This document shows, piece by piece, positions 53,715 to 61,959 of a DNA stretch of 64,000 bases; positions within the stretch are counted from its first letter, which is position 1, and each line of letters begins with the position of its first letter. This DNA is from Deltaproteobacteria bacterium (GTDB lineage Bacteria > Desulfobacterota > Binatia > Binatales > Binataceae): the NCBI GenBank assembly GCA_019237115.1, contig JAFAHS010000062.1, positions 1 through 64,000 on the forward strand, in the 5' to 3' direction. Position numbers and translations under genes: made by a program. Below the pieces are notes generated by a model. It was not told the DNA's origin. It was given only the letters and a program-made list of their open reading frames with translations, and searched no databases.

Positions 53715-55001
53715 TCAGTGTCCCGCTCGGGCCATGGCCTCGGGGGTAAAGAATTCCCGGTCGACCGCGCCCATGTTGATATACCAGCATTCACGCTCCG
53801 GCGAGTTCGGACTCGGGAGATAACAGGTAGTCGTCAGACCCGACTGCACGTCGATGCTCGACGCCGCAATTACGAACTGCCGCTTAAATGGATAGACGGC
53901 AACCTTGGCGTCGGGCACCGGCCGGTCGCGGTAGGTCAGCAGGTAAATCTGGGTCTTCCACAGCTCGCCCTTGCGGTCGTAGCTGTCGACGTACGGATTG
54001 AACCAGCCCTCCCCGTCGATGTAGACGATGGTCTTGGATTGCAGCACGCCGGTGATGCGCTCGGGACGGGGGGTTACTTCCACGATGTACTGGTGGCGCA
54101 TTTCCCAATTGTCGGGACACGAAGTCGCGCCCCCGTCGGTGGGGCACGGCTGAGCCGGAGATCTGGCGGCGTTCACGCATCCGAGCATGTCGCGTTCGCC
54201 GACGAACTTGAAATTGTACTCCTGGAGCTTGGCCCCGAAACCGCCGGCGTGGTCGGCATCCCAGGTATTGAGACCGGGCGACGACGACAGGATGACCTCG
54301 TTGACGCGTCGGATGCGGCGTTCCTGCGGGAGATATGCCCACGTGTCATCGGCCCGCATTGGATCCCAGTAACGGAAACGCAGACCACCGGTGCCGCGTT
54401 CCTCCGCCGGCTGGATAATCGGATAGGCGGCCCCGCGCAGCCAGATGCCCGAGGTCTTGAAATCGGGATCGGTGGGGAGCGGTTCGACCTCGGTGCGGCC
54501 AATTTGCGAGTAACCCGCGAAATGACCGATCAAGGAATTGAGAAGCTGAACCTGGGGGTGTCCGGGATTGAAGTTGACGACCTGGCATTCGAAGTAGCGC
54601 AGGTCGGCATCGTCCGTCGCGATGGGACGAAACGCGGAGTTCCACATGATCTTGGTCGCCACGTCCGCATCATTGGTATCAAGGAGCGGGAACGGCTGCC
54701 CGGCGACGTAACCCTCGACGGTTCGATGGTCGGCAGAAAGGCGGACCTGGCTGGAATATTTCTCGGTGGCTTCCCTGTAGGGTGGCGGCCATTCGATTCG
54801 CCCCGGTGCCACGATATGCATCTCCATGCCGTGGGTTACCGCATAGTAGGTGCCCGGACTCACCAGCGATTGGACACTGGCCGCATTGGCCTGCGTGATG
54901 GTGTCGCCTGGACTTGCGCAGAGGGCGGGACGCGCGGATAGCCCGAGCGCAAGCAACGAGAACATGGCCACGGCCGCAAGGCGGTTCCCTATCTTGAGCA
55001 T
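53715..55001 (-). CDS. Exported DUF1329 protein
   Basis: 428 residues with a signal peptide (about 1-28, ending ALCAS). DUF1329 features: SPGTYYAVTHGMEMHIVAPGRIEWPPPYREATEKYSSQV-like start, WAYLPQERRIRRVN, SSSPGLNTWDADHAGGF, and TYRDRPVPDAKVAVYPFKRQFV. Related to LolA/LolB-like lipoprotein-sorting folds and often linked to steroid or hydrocarbon-degrading gene sets; its biochemical role is unknown. It is convergent with the cyclase-family gene. Confidence 0.9.
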   Translation of the reverse strand: MLKIGNRLAAVAMFSLLALGLSARPALCASPGDTITQANAASVQSLVSPGTYYAVTHGMEMHIVAPGRIEWPPPYREATEKYSSQVRLSADHRTVEGYVAGQPFPLLDTNDADVATKIMWNSAFRPIATDDADLRYFECQVVNFNPGHPQVQLLNSLIGHFAGYSQIGRTEVEPLPTDPDFKTSGIWLRGAAYPIIQPAEERGTGGLRFRYWDPMRADDTWAYLPQERRIRRVNEVILSSSPGLNTWDADHAGGFGAKLQEYNFKFVGERDMLGCVNAARSPAQPCPTDGGATSCPDNWEMRHQYIVEVTPRPERITGVLQSKTIVYIDGEGWFNPYVDSYDRKGELWKTQIYLLTYRDRPVPDAKVAVYPFKRQFVIAASSIDVQSGLTTTCYLPSPNSPERECWYINMGAVDREFFTPEAMARAGH

Positions 55002-55385
55002 CGCTGGTACCTATCGGATGTTAGAGAAGACATTTTGTCTGCGGGATGCATACACAAAGCCACGCGCAAAGGCAACTCGCGCCTACCGACTACCGTGGTC
55101 GGGCGCGACCTGCCTTGGCGCGGGCGCTTTTTGCACACCCTCGAGGCCGGCCAGCGAACGTTCCGCCCGGCCAGGTCGTAGATCGGTTGCCGGCCGATGG
55201 TGTCGCCAGGCAGAGCGGTCAGAACCTGCAACTCTCCGCAACCGGGCACTCTTGGTGGACGAAATTGATCTCGTGCGGCGGTTTGCGAACATGTACGACT
55301 GAGCAAAAGCCGCGGACCCGGAAAAGAAGTCGTCCGCCGCCTGGCGACCTGTCACTGGGGTGCCCCTCTTCAAGCTTCGGGGAGC
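55002..55385. other. Intergenic region upstream of the DUF1329 gene
   Basis: About 380 bases between two minus-strand genes. Short frames on both strands lack ribosome-binding sites and family features. No promoter, RNA or repeat that I can support. Confidence 0.4.
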
Positions 55386-56507
55386 TCAGAAAGTGTGCCG
55401 ATAGGTCACGAAATTGTCGGTCACGCGGGCACCCAGGCTCTCTGCGGTGCGGCGCGATGCCCAGTTGTCGTCGAGTACCAGCGTGTAGCCCGCGTACCGC
55501 ATGCCCTGTTGCGCCATGGTAAGAAAGGATCGTGCGGCCATGGCCAGAGCAATCCCGCGGCCCCGTGCGCTTTCCGTCACTCCGATATTGATGAGCGCGC
55601 CGCGGGTGCCACCCCCGCGATCGGGGTCGAGCGTAACCCCACGCTTGATACGCGCGAGCATGGTGCTCCAGTCGGGCACCGAGAACACCGCTCCCACCAC
55701 CTCATCCTGGACTTCGGCGACGATCGACAGGTCCGCGACCGCGGTGTCGCCCAGCGAAACCAGCATCGGGCGTACCTCCGCCCGGGTCACCGGGTTCCAT
55801 CCCCAATGGCGCGCGAATGCGGCGTTGGTTACTTCGGTCCACGCGTCGATGGCGGCAAGAAAGCCGTATTCCCGCCAGCTTTTGATGCTCACGCCGCGAG
55901 CGAGAGCCCCATCGACGATGCTCCGATAGCGCGATCGCGTCTCGCCATCGAGCGCAGCGGTGTAATCGACCTGCCCCTTCTCGACCTCGAAGCCAGCGTC
56001 CTTGAGGTAGCAGTGGTAATAGGCCGGATTGCCCCGCAGCAGGAATGATGGAAGGCGATCATAGTTGTCGATTCCGTAGGGGTAGTCGAGAAAGGCGGCA
56101 AATCCGCTGCGCACCGCCACCATCCCGCGGGCACGCAGCCATTCCATCGCCGCGCGAAGCATCGCTACGGTCGCCTGGTTCTCTTCTTCCAACGCCTCGA
56201 AATGGATCAGGTGTCCGAGCTGTTCGTTCCAGTGCTGGTTGTAGCGGCGGTTTATCACCGCGCTCACCCGCGCCACCATGTGCTGCCCGCGCCGCGCGCA
56301 GAACCCGGCCACATCTAGATAGGCGGCGACCGGAGTTCGGCGCGTGAGGAAGTCGATTTCGTTCTGAACATCCGGCGGCCACCAGGCAGGGCGCCCGGCG
56401 TAGACCTGGTATGGCAAACGGGCAAATTCTTCGAGAGCGTGCCGGCTGCTTACCTGTTCGACCCGAGGTTCGCCCCCCGGCGTGATGATTGATCTGCCAA
56501 ATGCCAT
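55386..56507 (-). CDS. Tandem GNAT-type acyltransferase of unknown function
   Basis: 373 residues from the ATG at 56507 (MAFGRSIITPGG); an upstream start at 56549 is also open. The N-terminal half (RLPYQVYAGRPAWWPPDVQNEIDFL, then a degenerate GNAT core) resembles the uncharacterised large GNAT-like proteins with a WWPP motif. The C-terminal half holds a clearer acetyl-CoA site (GVTESARGRGIALAMAARSFLTMA, R-G-R-G-I-A). No substrate can be given. It is divergent from the HPP-like gene. Confidence 0.85.
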   Translation of the reverse strand: MAFGRSIITPGGEPRVEQVSSRHALEEFARLPYQVYAGRPAWWPPDVQNEIDFLTRRTPVAAYLDVAGFCARRGQHMVARVSAVINRRYNQHWNEQLGHLIHFEALEEENQATVAMLRAAMEWLRARGMVAVRSGFAAFLDYPYGIDNYDRLPSFLLRGNPAYYHCYLKDAGFEVEKGQVDYTAALDGETRSRYRSIVDGALARGVSIKSWREYGFLAAIDAWTEVTNAAFARHWGWNPVTRAEVRPMLVSLGDTAVADLSIVAEVQDEVVGAVFSVPDWSTMLARIKRGVTLDPDRGGGTRGALINIGVTESARGRGIALAMAARSFLTMAQQGMRYAGYTLVLDDNWASRRTAESLGARVTDNFVTYRHTF

Positions 56508-56784
56508 GGGTCCGTTTCCAGTCAGCCTGCCGGTCGAGAATAGCACCATGGCAAGTCAAACGATCATTGCCCTGGTAGGCGAGGGTCACGCTCCTGCGCA
56601 TCAGGTGCGGACCTGGGCCGCGTCCTCGCTCGGCGCCTCGCCTTCCGGCGATGAAGCCACCCGCCCTCGGAGAACGGGATCGAGAGCGACCCTCCATCTA
56701 TCCGCGCTCCGATGGTTGAAGTTTAAGCGCAGGTGATGATCACCCAAGGCCTGCGAGCGCTACATCGATCACGTTTCGCCGCGC

Positions 56785-57810
56785 GTGCCTGCTATTGTAC
56801 GGCCGGTGTGTGCCGCTGAAATCGCAACCAAACCGCAGTCGTTTCCTGCGGGCCAGGCTGGCCTTGCCGGGAGTGGCCGACTCGCAGCAGAGGTTATCGC
56901 GCTCGTCTACATTGGTGTGATCGCATCGATCGCGTCGGTGACCGGAGCGTTCTACGTACTGTTCCCCGAGCTCGGTGCGCTGTCGCACGACGTCTTCACC
57001 CGACCGCGCGGCACCTGGGCCAGAGCGCCGGTTCTGCTTGCGATCACTCCGCCGCTGGCCGGGGCGATCGGAATCGCGATAACCCGCACGCTGCCCTATG
57101 GAATGCTTTCGGTGCTGACGGTGGTGTGCAGTTCGATGCTCCTGATTGTCGTCCTCAAGTCTCCGATCGCACCGTCCATCTCGGCCGGACTGTTACCTCT
57201 GGTACTGGGGGTAAAGAGCTGGTGGTACCCTCCGGCGATTCTGTTCGGGACAATTCTCCTCGCCGCGCTGGCAAGTGTGTGGCGACGCTATTGGGAGCGG
57301 GACCATTATGCGCCCCGGCTCGCCGACCGCACCGAAGACGCACTTGAACGTTCACCGCACAACTACCGCGATTTGCTCCCGCTCATCGCTTTCGTCGCGG
57401 CGGCGACCGTCGCCGCCGAGCTGACGAACCTGCGTTTCATTTTGTTCCCGCCACTGGTGGTTATCGGATTCGAGATGTTCGGCCATCCTGAGATCTGCCC
57501 GTGGGCGGCCCGCCTCATGGCCCTACCCGTGGCATGCTTTCTCACCGCAGTCGCGGGATTGGTTCTCTTCAAACTCGTCGGCGGCAATCCGTTGACCGCC
57601 GCCCTGGCCATGGCGGCCGGCATCGCGGTGCTGCGGGTTTTGGATCTTCACGTTCCACCGGCCCTGGCGGTGGCCCTGCTCCCGATGGTGATGGACCATC
57701 CGAGCTATGCCTACCCGTTCTCAGTCGGGATCGGCACCCTCTCGATGACCCTGTGGTTTCGGGGATGGAAGGCCGTGGCACCCAGACACTTCCCGGGTCA
57801 GCCCGCCTGA
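56785..57810 (+). CDS. HPP-like integral membrane protein
   Basis: 341 residues, about nine membrane helices. FYVLFPELGALSHDVFTRPRGTWARAP and FILFPPLVVIGFEMFGHPEICPW repeat the pattern of the HPP family, whose plant member transports nitrite. Transport function here is inference. It starts with GTG at 56785; a GTG at 56806 is an alternative. Confidence 0.75.
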   Translation: MPAIVRPVCAAEIATKPQSFPAGQAGLAGSGRLAAEVIALVYIGVIASIASVTGAFYVLFPELGALSHDVFTRPRGTWARAPVLLAITPPLAGAIGIAITRTLPYGMLSVLTVVCSSMLLIVVLKSPIAPSISAGLLPLVLGVKSWWYPPAILFGTILLAALASVWRRYWERDHYAPRLADRTEDALERSPHNYRDLLPLIAFVAAATVAAELTNLRFILFPPLVVIGFEMFGHPEICPWAARLMALPVACFLTAVAGLVLFKLVGGNPLTAALAMAAGIAVLRVLDLHVPPALAVALLPMVMDHPSYAYPFSVGIGTLSMTLWFRGWKAVAPRHFPGQPA

Positions 57811-57912
57811 CAACCTCTCCCTCTGCTCTGTGTCACCCCCGACCAGTCTGCCCTCGCCAGGTCGGTCGAGCCGCGATGAGCCCGCGCGGCGACTCGAACC
57901 TCTGCCGCCGGC

Positions 57913-58761
57913 TCACGATGACGATCGTGGCTGGTCGCGTTTCCCCCTGGGAGCCCGAGTGATGAGTCCCTCCGCCAGCCAGCGGGCAAAGGTATCGCGG
58001 ATGGCGTGCGGCGCCCGGTCCGGCGTAAGACCCTGGGCGAGAACCTCGCAGACCTCGGCGAACCTGGTGGCACGCGCGAGCAGCGCGAGGGCGGCTGCTT
58101 CGTTGGAACCGATTTCGCGATAGGACACTCGCGAATTTCGACGCCACACCAGGATCCGATTGCGCTCGCGCCCGGGCGGCTTCCAATCGCGTTTCTCCTC
58201 GACCGCCCGCAGAACCCCGGCAACCCGCCATTGCGCGCGCAAAATCGCACTGGCCGGGATTCTGCGCATTTTAACCGCGCCCCATTGCTCCGGCTGGAGC
58301 GCGTTCATGGCCGATGCTTCGAGCAAGCTGGTGTCGGCAGCGCAAAAGATATCGGTGATCGCGCGCTCCAGCTTCGCGAGGTCCGCGAGGAACGGCACCT
58401 CCGCACGCAGCTGATGCTTGCGCAGAAAATCGGGCAGAAATTTTCCCGCGCCCCGCACCGATGGCTCGCTGGGCCGATGTTCGATGAGGTAGTCGGTGAT
58501 TAGGTTGTGGAAGTTGGCATCACCCAGCACCGCCAAAGTTGCCGGGTAGTCCTCCTTGAGTACTTCCAGCAAGCGGTAGAAGTACATGTCGGCGTAAACG
58601 TCGAGCCGAGCCTCGGCGGACAAGCGCTCGTCGCCGTCCACGAGCGCCGCCAGCCCGCCCTCGGGCAGCGTGTGCTCGGCGCCGAGCCCTTCGGCTACCC
58701 CGCTAGGCGCGGTGATGAGCCGATACAGCAGATTCTGCAGGCCTTTGAGCTGAAGCCCCAT
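57913..58761 (-). CDS. DUF2063 protein (HvfC/BufC type), MNIO partner
   Basis: 282 residues. The N-terminal DUF2063 domain (about 5-100) has LQNLLYRLI, RLDVYADMYFYRLLEVLKEDYPATLAVLGDANFHNLITDYLIEHRPSEPSVRGAGKFLPDFL-type sequence, the standard HvfC core; a second helical domain follows. In bufferin and related systems this protein partners the DUF692 enzyme, binding the precursor peptide. Its start overlaps the DUF692 gene by 59 bases, so the two are tightly coupled. Confidence 0.93.
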   Translation of the reverse strand: MGLQLKGLQNLLYRLITAPSGVAEGLGAEHTLPEGGLAALVDGDERLSAEARLDVYADMYFYRLLEVLKEDYPATLAVLGDANFHNLITDYLIEHRPSEPSVRGAGKFLPDFLRKHQLRAEVPFLADLAKLERAITDIFCAADTSLLEASAMNALQPEQWGAVKMRRIPASAILRAQWRVAGVLRAVEEKRDWKPPGRERNRILVWRRNSRVSYREIGSNEAAALALLARATRFAEVCEVLAQGLTPDRAPHAIRDTFARWLAEGLITRAPRGKRDQPRSSS

Positions 58762-59605
58762 CGCCAGTCATGCCCGCCCTGACGGTCGCTTCACAGATAC
58801 GGCGCGCGTGTTGCGCAGTCTCGGCGAGCACGCTGAACTCGGGAATGTTGTCATCCCATTCGATCAGCGTGGAAACCGCGCCAAACCGCCGCACCGCACG
58901 CTCGTACAGGGTCCAGACTTCTTCGCGCACGGGATGGTCATGAGTATCGAGCAGGTGAGTACCATGATCGCTGTGTCCTGCAAGATGAAACTGCACGACC
59001 CGCTCGACCGGAATTGCGTCGAGGTATTCTTCGGCGCTGAAACGATGATTGAAGGCGTTGACGAAAATATTGTTGATGTCGAGCAGAATCCCGCAGTCGG
59101 CCTCCTCCGTAACCGCGCGCAGAAACTCCCACTCGCTCATAGTCGAATCGCGAAACGTCAGGTAGCTGGAAACGTTTTCCAGCAGTATCGGGCGTTCCAG
59201 AAAGTCCTGCACCTCCCGGATACGCCGTGACACGTGGCGCACCACCTCCGCGGTGTGCGGCAGCGGAAGCAGGTCGTGGAGATTGCGGCCCGCGACTCCG
59301 GTCCAGCAGAGATGGTCCGAAATCCAGGCCGGCTCGAACCGTTTCGCCAGGGCCCGCAAATCGGCGAGGTACTTTCGGTTGAGGGGATCGGTGGTCCCGA
59401 TGGAAAGCGAGACCCCGTGCAGGACCAGCGGATGACGGTCGCGCACCGCGGCGAGGACCTCCAGCGGACGGCCACCCGTGACCATGAAATTCTCGGAGAT
59501 TACCTCAAACCAGTCCATCGGCGGACGCCGCTCAAGGATATGCGCGTAGTGTGGCCGGCGTAGCCCAACCCCAAAGCCAAGAAACGGAAACGTAGAGCGC
59601 TTCAT
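58703..59605 (-). CDS. DUF692 multinuclear iron oxidase (MNIO, HvfB/BufB type)
   Basis: 300 residues. TIM-barrel MNIO enzyme with the conserved metal-binding segments: LHGVSLSIG, WISDHLCWTG, LLENVSSYLTF, ILLDINNIFVNAFNHRFS, VQFHLAGHSDHG and DTHDHPV, IEWDDNIPE. The N-terminal GFGVGLRRPHY is typical. Family members use two or three iron ions and oxygen to modify cysteines in precursor peptides, for example to oxazolone-thioamide or thiooxazole groups. It lies between the small Cys-rich gene and its DUF2063 partner, so the Cys-rich protein is the expected substrate. Confidence 0.95.
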   Translation of the reverse strand: MKRSTFPFLGFGVGLRRPHYAHILERRPPMDWFEVISENFMVTGGRPLEVLAAVRDRHPLVLHGVSLSIGTTDPLNRKYLADLRALAKRFEPAWISDHLCWTGVAGRNLHDLLPLPHTAEVVRHVSRRIREVQDFLERPILLENVSSYLTFRDSTMSEWEFLRAVTEEADCGILLDINNIFVNAFNHRFSAEEYLDAIPVERVVQFHLAGHSDHGTHLLDTHDHPVREEVWTLYERAVRRFGAVSTLIEWDDNIPEFSVLAETAQHARRICEATVRAGMTGDGASAQRPAESAVSAHHRA

Positions 59606-59650
59606 GAATGAAGGTGCCTGCCCGCCGCCGAGTGCGGGCCGAGGAACTTG

Positions 59651-59923
59651 CTATTTCGTCGAAGGCTGCTCCGGCTTGCCTCCGTCTGCCTGGCACTCCT
59701 TGATGCTCGCGGTCATCACCCACCCCTTGCCCTTGCAGGAGTTTTGCCCCTGACAACTGCTGGACGCGCTCTTGCAGGCACTCTGGCCCTTGCAGGAGTT
59801 TCCTCCCTGGCATTTTATCTGCGGGGCACCACTGGAATCTCCGGCCGCATTCGCGATCGTCCCCGCAAACAGCACGGCAACCGCGGTCGCGAGGACCGCT
59901 CCCGCCAGTCTCGTCTTACTCAT
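59651..59923 (-). CDS. Cys-rich bufferin-type RiPP precursor
   Basis: 90 residues from the ATG at 59923. A Sec signal peptide (about 1-27, cleavage near ANA-AG) precedes a core with six cysteines at 38, 44, 50, 57, 63 and 77. Two copies of C-Q-G-x-N-S-C-K-G (38-46 and 57-65) are separated by C50, and GKGW follows the second copy. This matches the BufA2-like bufferins, exported copper-buffering peptides modified by a DUF692/DUF2063 pair. The modifying enzymes are encoded immediately downstream (45 bases). Metal specificity here is inference. Confidence 0.88.
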   Translation of the reverse strand: MSKTRLAGAVLATAVAVLFAGTIANAAGDSSGAPQIKCQGGNSCKGQSACKSASSSCQGQNSCKGKGWVMTASIKECQADGGKPEQPSTK

Positions 59924-59959
59924 CGTCCAATCTCCTTTTCGAGTGTTAGCCAAGCTCCC

Positions 59960-59995
59960 AAGTGGTTCAGGTCTCGCGGCTCAGCCGAAGTTCCC
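59960..59995 (-). promoter_or_regulatory. Candidate ECF-sigma promoter of the bufferin operon
   Basis: GGGAACTT on the minus strand (59995-59988) matches an ECF -35 box (GGAACTT) and lies about 65 bases before the precursor's ATG. The expected -10 region is around 59972-59965. The same octamer precedes the divergent ECF sigma gene. Confidence 0.5.
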
Positions 59996-60143
59996 GGCTG
60001 CGCGAAAGCGTACTATACCCGTCCCTCGAGTGTCTAAACTGCGTCCCCAATGAGGCTATTCCCGGTTCGCCCAAATCGACGCGCCGGATCCGCTAAAACA
60101 TACGTCACCACGCTTAAATTGGATTGGAAACATTCTGCTTTTT

Positions 60144-60180
60144 GGGAACTTTCTCACCGAATGCAAGATTTTATCTGTGA
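60144..60180 (+). promoter_or_regulatory. Candidate ECF-sigma promoter of the sigma gene
   Basis: GGGAACTT at 60144-60151 followed by an AT-rich -10 candidate about 16 bases later (ATTTTATC, about 60168-60175), 57 bases before the sigma factor's ATG. An identical octamer lies ahead of the divergent bufferin operon, which suggests autoregulation and shared control. Confidence 0.5.
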
Positions 60181-60207
60181 CGGATGCTATGGTTTTGAAC
60201 TCCCATT

Positions 60208-60786
60208 ATGGCGGCCAAGCGTGCGAGCGGCGCGGACAAACGCAAGCTGTTCGAGGCGGAGGCGCTTCCGCATCTCGACGCCGTGTATGCGATGGCGGTG
60301 CGGCTGGTGCACAACGCCGACGATGCGAACGACCTGCTGCAGGAGACCGTGCTGCGCGCCTGGCGTTTCTTCGATCAGTTTCAGCCGGGAACCAATTGCC
60401 GCGCCTGGTTGCTCACTATTTTGTTCAACAACTTCCGCAATGGCTACCGCCGCGCATCGCGCGAGCAGCCCGCATCGGCGACCGGCGACTTCGATCATCG
60501 CCTGGAGGCGGCAAGTCTTGCGGAGCAGCCCCAGGAGGCGAATCCGGAAACCGCAGTTGCTATCCGATCGATGGATCGCGAAGTGGAAAGCGCTTTCAAC
60601 TCGCTGCCCGACGAATTTCGCTCGGCCTTGTTGCTTATCGATGTCCAGGAACTGAGCTACCAGGAAGCCTCGCAAGTGCTGGAAGTGCCGGTAGGCACCA
60701 TCAAATCGCGGGTCTCGCGTGGACGGAACTTAATGCGCCAGGCTCTGCAGACTTATGCCAAAGATAGGGGAATGATCCGGGAATAA
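60208..60786 (+). CDS. ECF-type RNA polymerase sigma factor
   Basis: 192 residues. Region 2 (about 20-85): LPHLDAVYAMAVRLVHNADDANDLLQETVLRAWRFFDQF, with WLLTILFNNFRN; region 4 (about 130-185): LPDEFRSALLLIDVQELSYQEASQVLEVPVGTIKSRVSRGR. No region 1.1 or 3, so ECF type. An anti-sigma gene follows on the same strand. Divergent from the bufferin operon with a shared GGGAACTT box, so the operon is a likely target. Confidence 0.95.
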   Translation: MAAKRASGADKRKLFEAEALPHLDAVYAMAVRLVHNADDANDLLQETVLRAWRFFDQFQPGTNCRAWLLTILFNNFRNGYRRASREQPASATGDFDHRLEAASLAEQPQEANPETAVAIRSMDREVESAFNSLPDEFRSALLLIDVQELSYQEASQVLEVPVGTIKSRVSRGRNLMRQALQTYAKDRGMIRE

Positions 60787-60896
60787 TCCGGTCTTGACTC
60801 CAATGGATCGCAGGCTTAACTCGAGACGATGCCGCTTGTGGGAGCTCAGCGTTTCGGCGCTGACTATTAGGGGGGAATCGGTCAGAAGCTAATCGG

Positions 60897-61757
60897 GTGG
60901 ATTGCGCCACTTACATAGAGCAGTTCCTTTCGGCGCATGCTGACGGCGAGTTGACCGAGGACGAACTCCGGGCCGCCGAGGAACACGTTGCGGGATGCGC
61001 AGAATGCCGCGAGCGCCTGGAGGAAGAGCGCGCGCTCAAGCAGACTCTGCACGAGCATCTCGCCGCGCTTAAGACACCCACCCGGGTTCGCGAACGTATT
61101 CGCCTCGCACTCGATCATGAACAGGCGAGCGAATTCCGCCCAGAGCCGAGCCCGGCCCTCCGAGGTGCGTCGCGATCGAAGTGGTTGCGTCCCCAGGTTT
61201 GGGTGCCGGGCGCAATCGCGGCTCTGCTGATAGTCGGATTGACCACGCTGAGCACGTTCTCGCCACTCAAACATCAGGCCGCGCAATCGGATCAGGCGCT
61301 GGAAGAAGCATTTTCAACCGATTCAGTTCCCCTGTTCGATCAGGCGGTTCGCCACCTCCAGGGTTTTGAGAAAAAGTTTGAGCCCAACGTGCCATCGGGA
61401 AGCCCCGCCGACATTTCGGACGCCTATCTGGGCCACAAGATGCCCGGCTACCTGTGGAACTTCGGTCCCTCGGGATTTCAACTGGCCGGCGGCCGGCTCG
61501 AAAGATCGCCCAGCGGTGACCTGACTGCGTACACGTTCTACCGCGGGGACAAGGGCGGCATTCTGTGTACTTACGAGCATTTTCAGGGGCCGTTTCCCGA
61601 GGGCCCGATCCACGAAACCCGCGAGCACTCCTATTACGTGTACAAAGGCTATTCGATTTGCGTGAGCAAATATCCGCGCGGCGATTTCGTCTGCATATTG
61701 ATAACCCATCGCCCGATCGACGAGTTCATGCAGACGATCGCGGACTCGTCGATGTAA
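60897..61757 (+). CDS. Membrane anti-sigma factor with zinc-binding zf-HC2 domain
   Basis: 286 residues. N-terminal anti-sigma domain (about 1-45) with H-x3-C-x2-C in HVAGCAECRERL, a basic linker, one membrane helix (about 101-122, VWVPGAIAALLIVGLTTLSTF), then a periplasmic domain of about 160 residues (GYLWNFGPSGFQLAGGRLE, FYRGDKGGILCTYEHFQGP, YKGYSICVSKYPRGDFVCIL). Zinc anti-sigmas sense redox or metal stress. The periplasmic domain contains three cysteines that could be the sensor. GTG start at 60897, 110 bases after the sigma gene. Confidence 0.92.
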   Translation: MDCATYIEQFLSAHADGELTEDELRAAEEHVAGCAECRERLEEERALKQTLHEHLAALKTPTRVRERIRLALDHEQASEFRPEPSPALRGASRSKWLRPQVWVPGAIAALLIVGLTTLSTFSPLKHQAAQSDQALEEAFSTDSVPLFDQAVRHLQGFEKKFEPNVPSGSPADISDAYLGHKMPGYLWNFGPSGFQLAGGRLERSPSGDLTAYTFYRGDKGGILCTYEHFQGPFPEGPIHETREHSYYVYKGYSICVSKYPRGDFVCILITHRPIDEFMQTIADSSM

Positions 61758-61959
61758 AGTCCGTGACTTGCGGAGTTTCCCCGAGCAGAGCAACCGCCAG
61801 AGTTCACTCACCTTCCGCGCCCGCGATGAACGCGACGGCCGCTTCTGTTCGGCCGTGGCAGTTGAACCCACACCGCTCTCTTTCGATGAAGCCGCCCGGA
61901 AAAGGCCTGGAACTCCACTCCGATTCCGACCCGGAGGGAGTCGGCAGCGAGTTTCGGTT

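Noticed and set aside
53583..54941. 452-residue plus-strand frame opposite the DUF1329 gene
   Set aside because: Antisense shadow; the minus strand has a signal peptide and full DUF1329 pattern.
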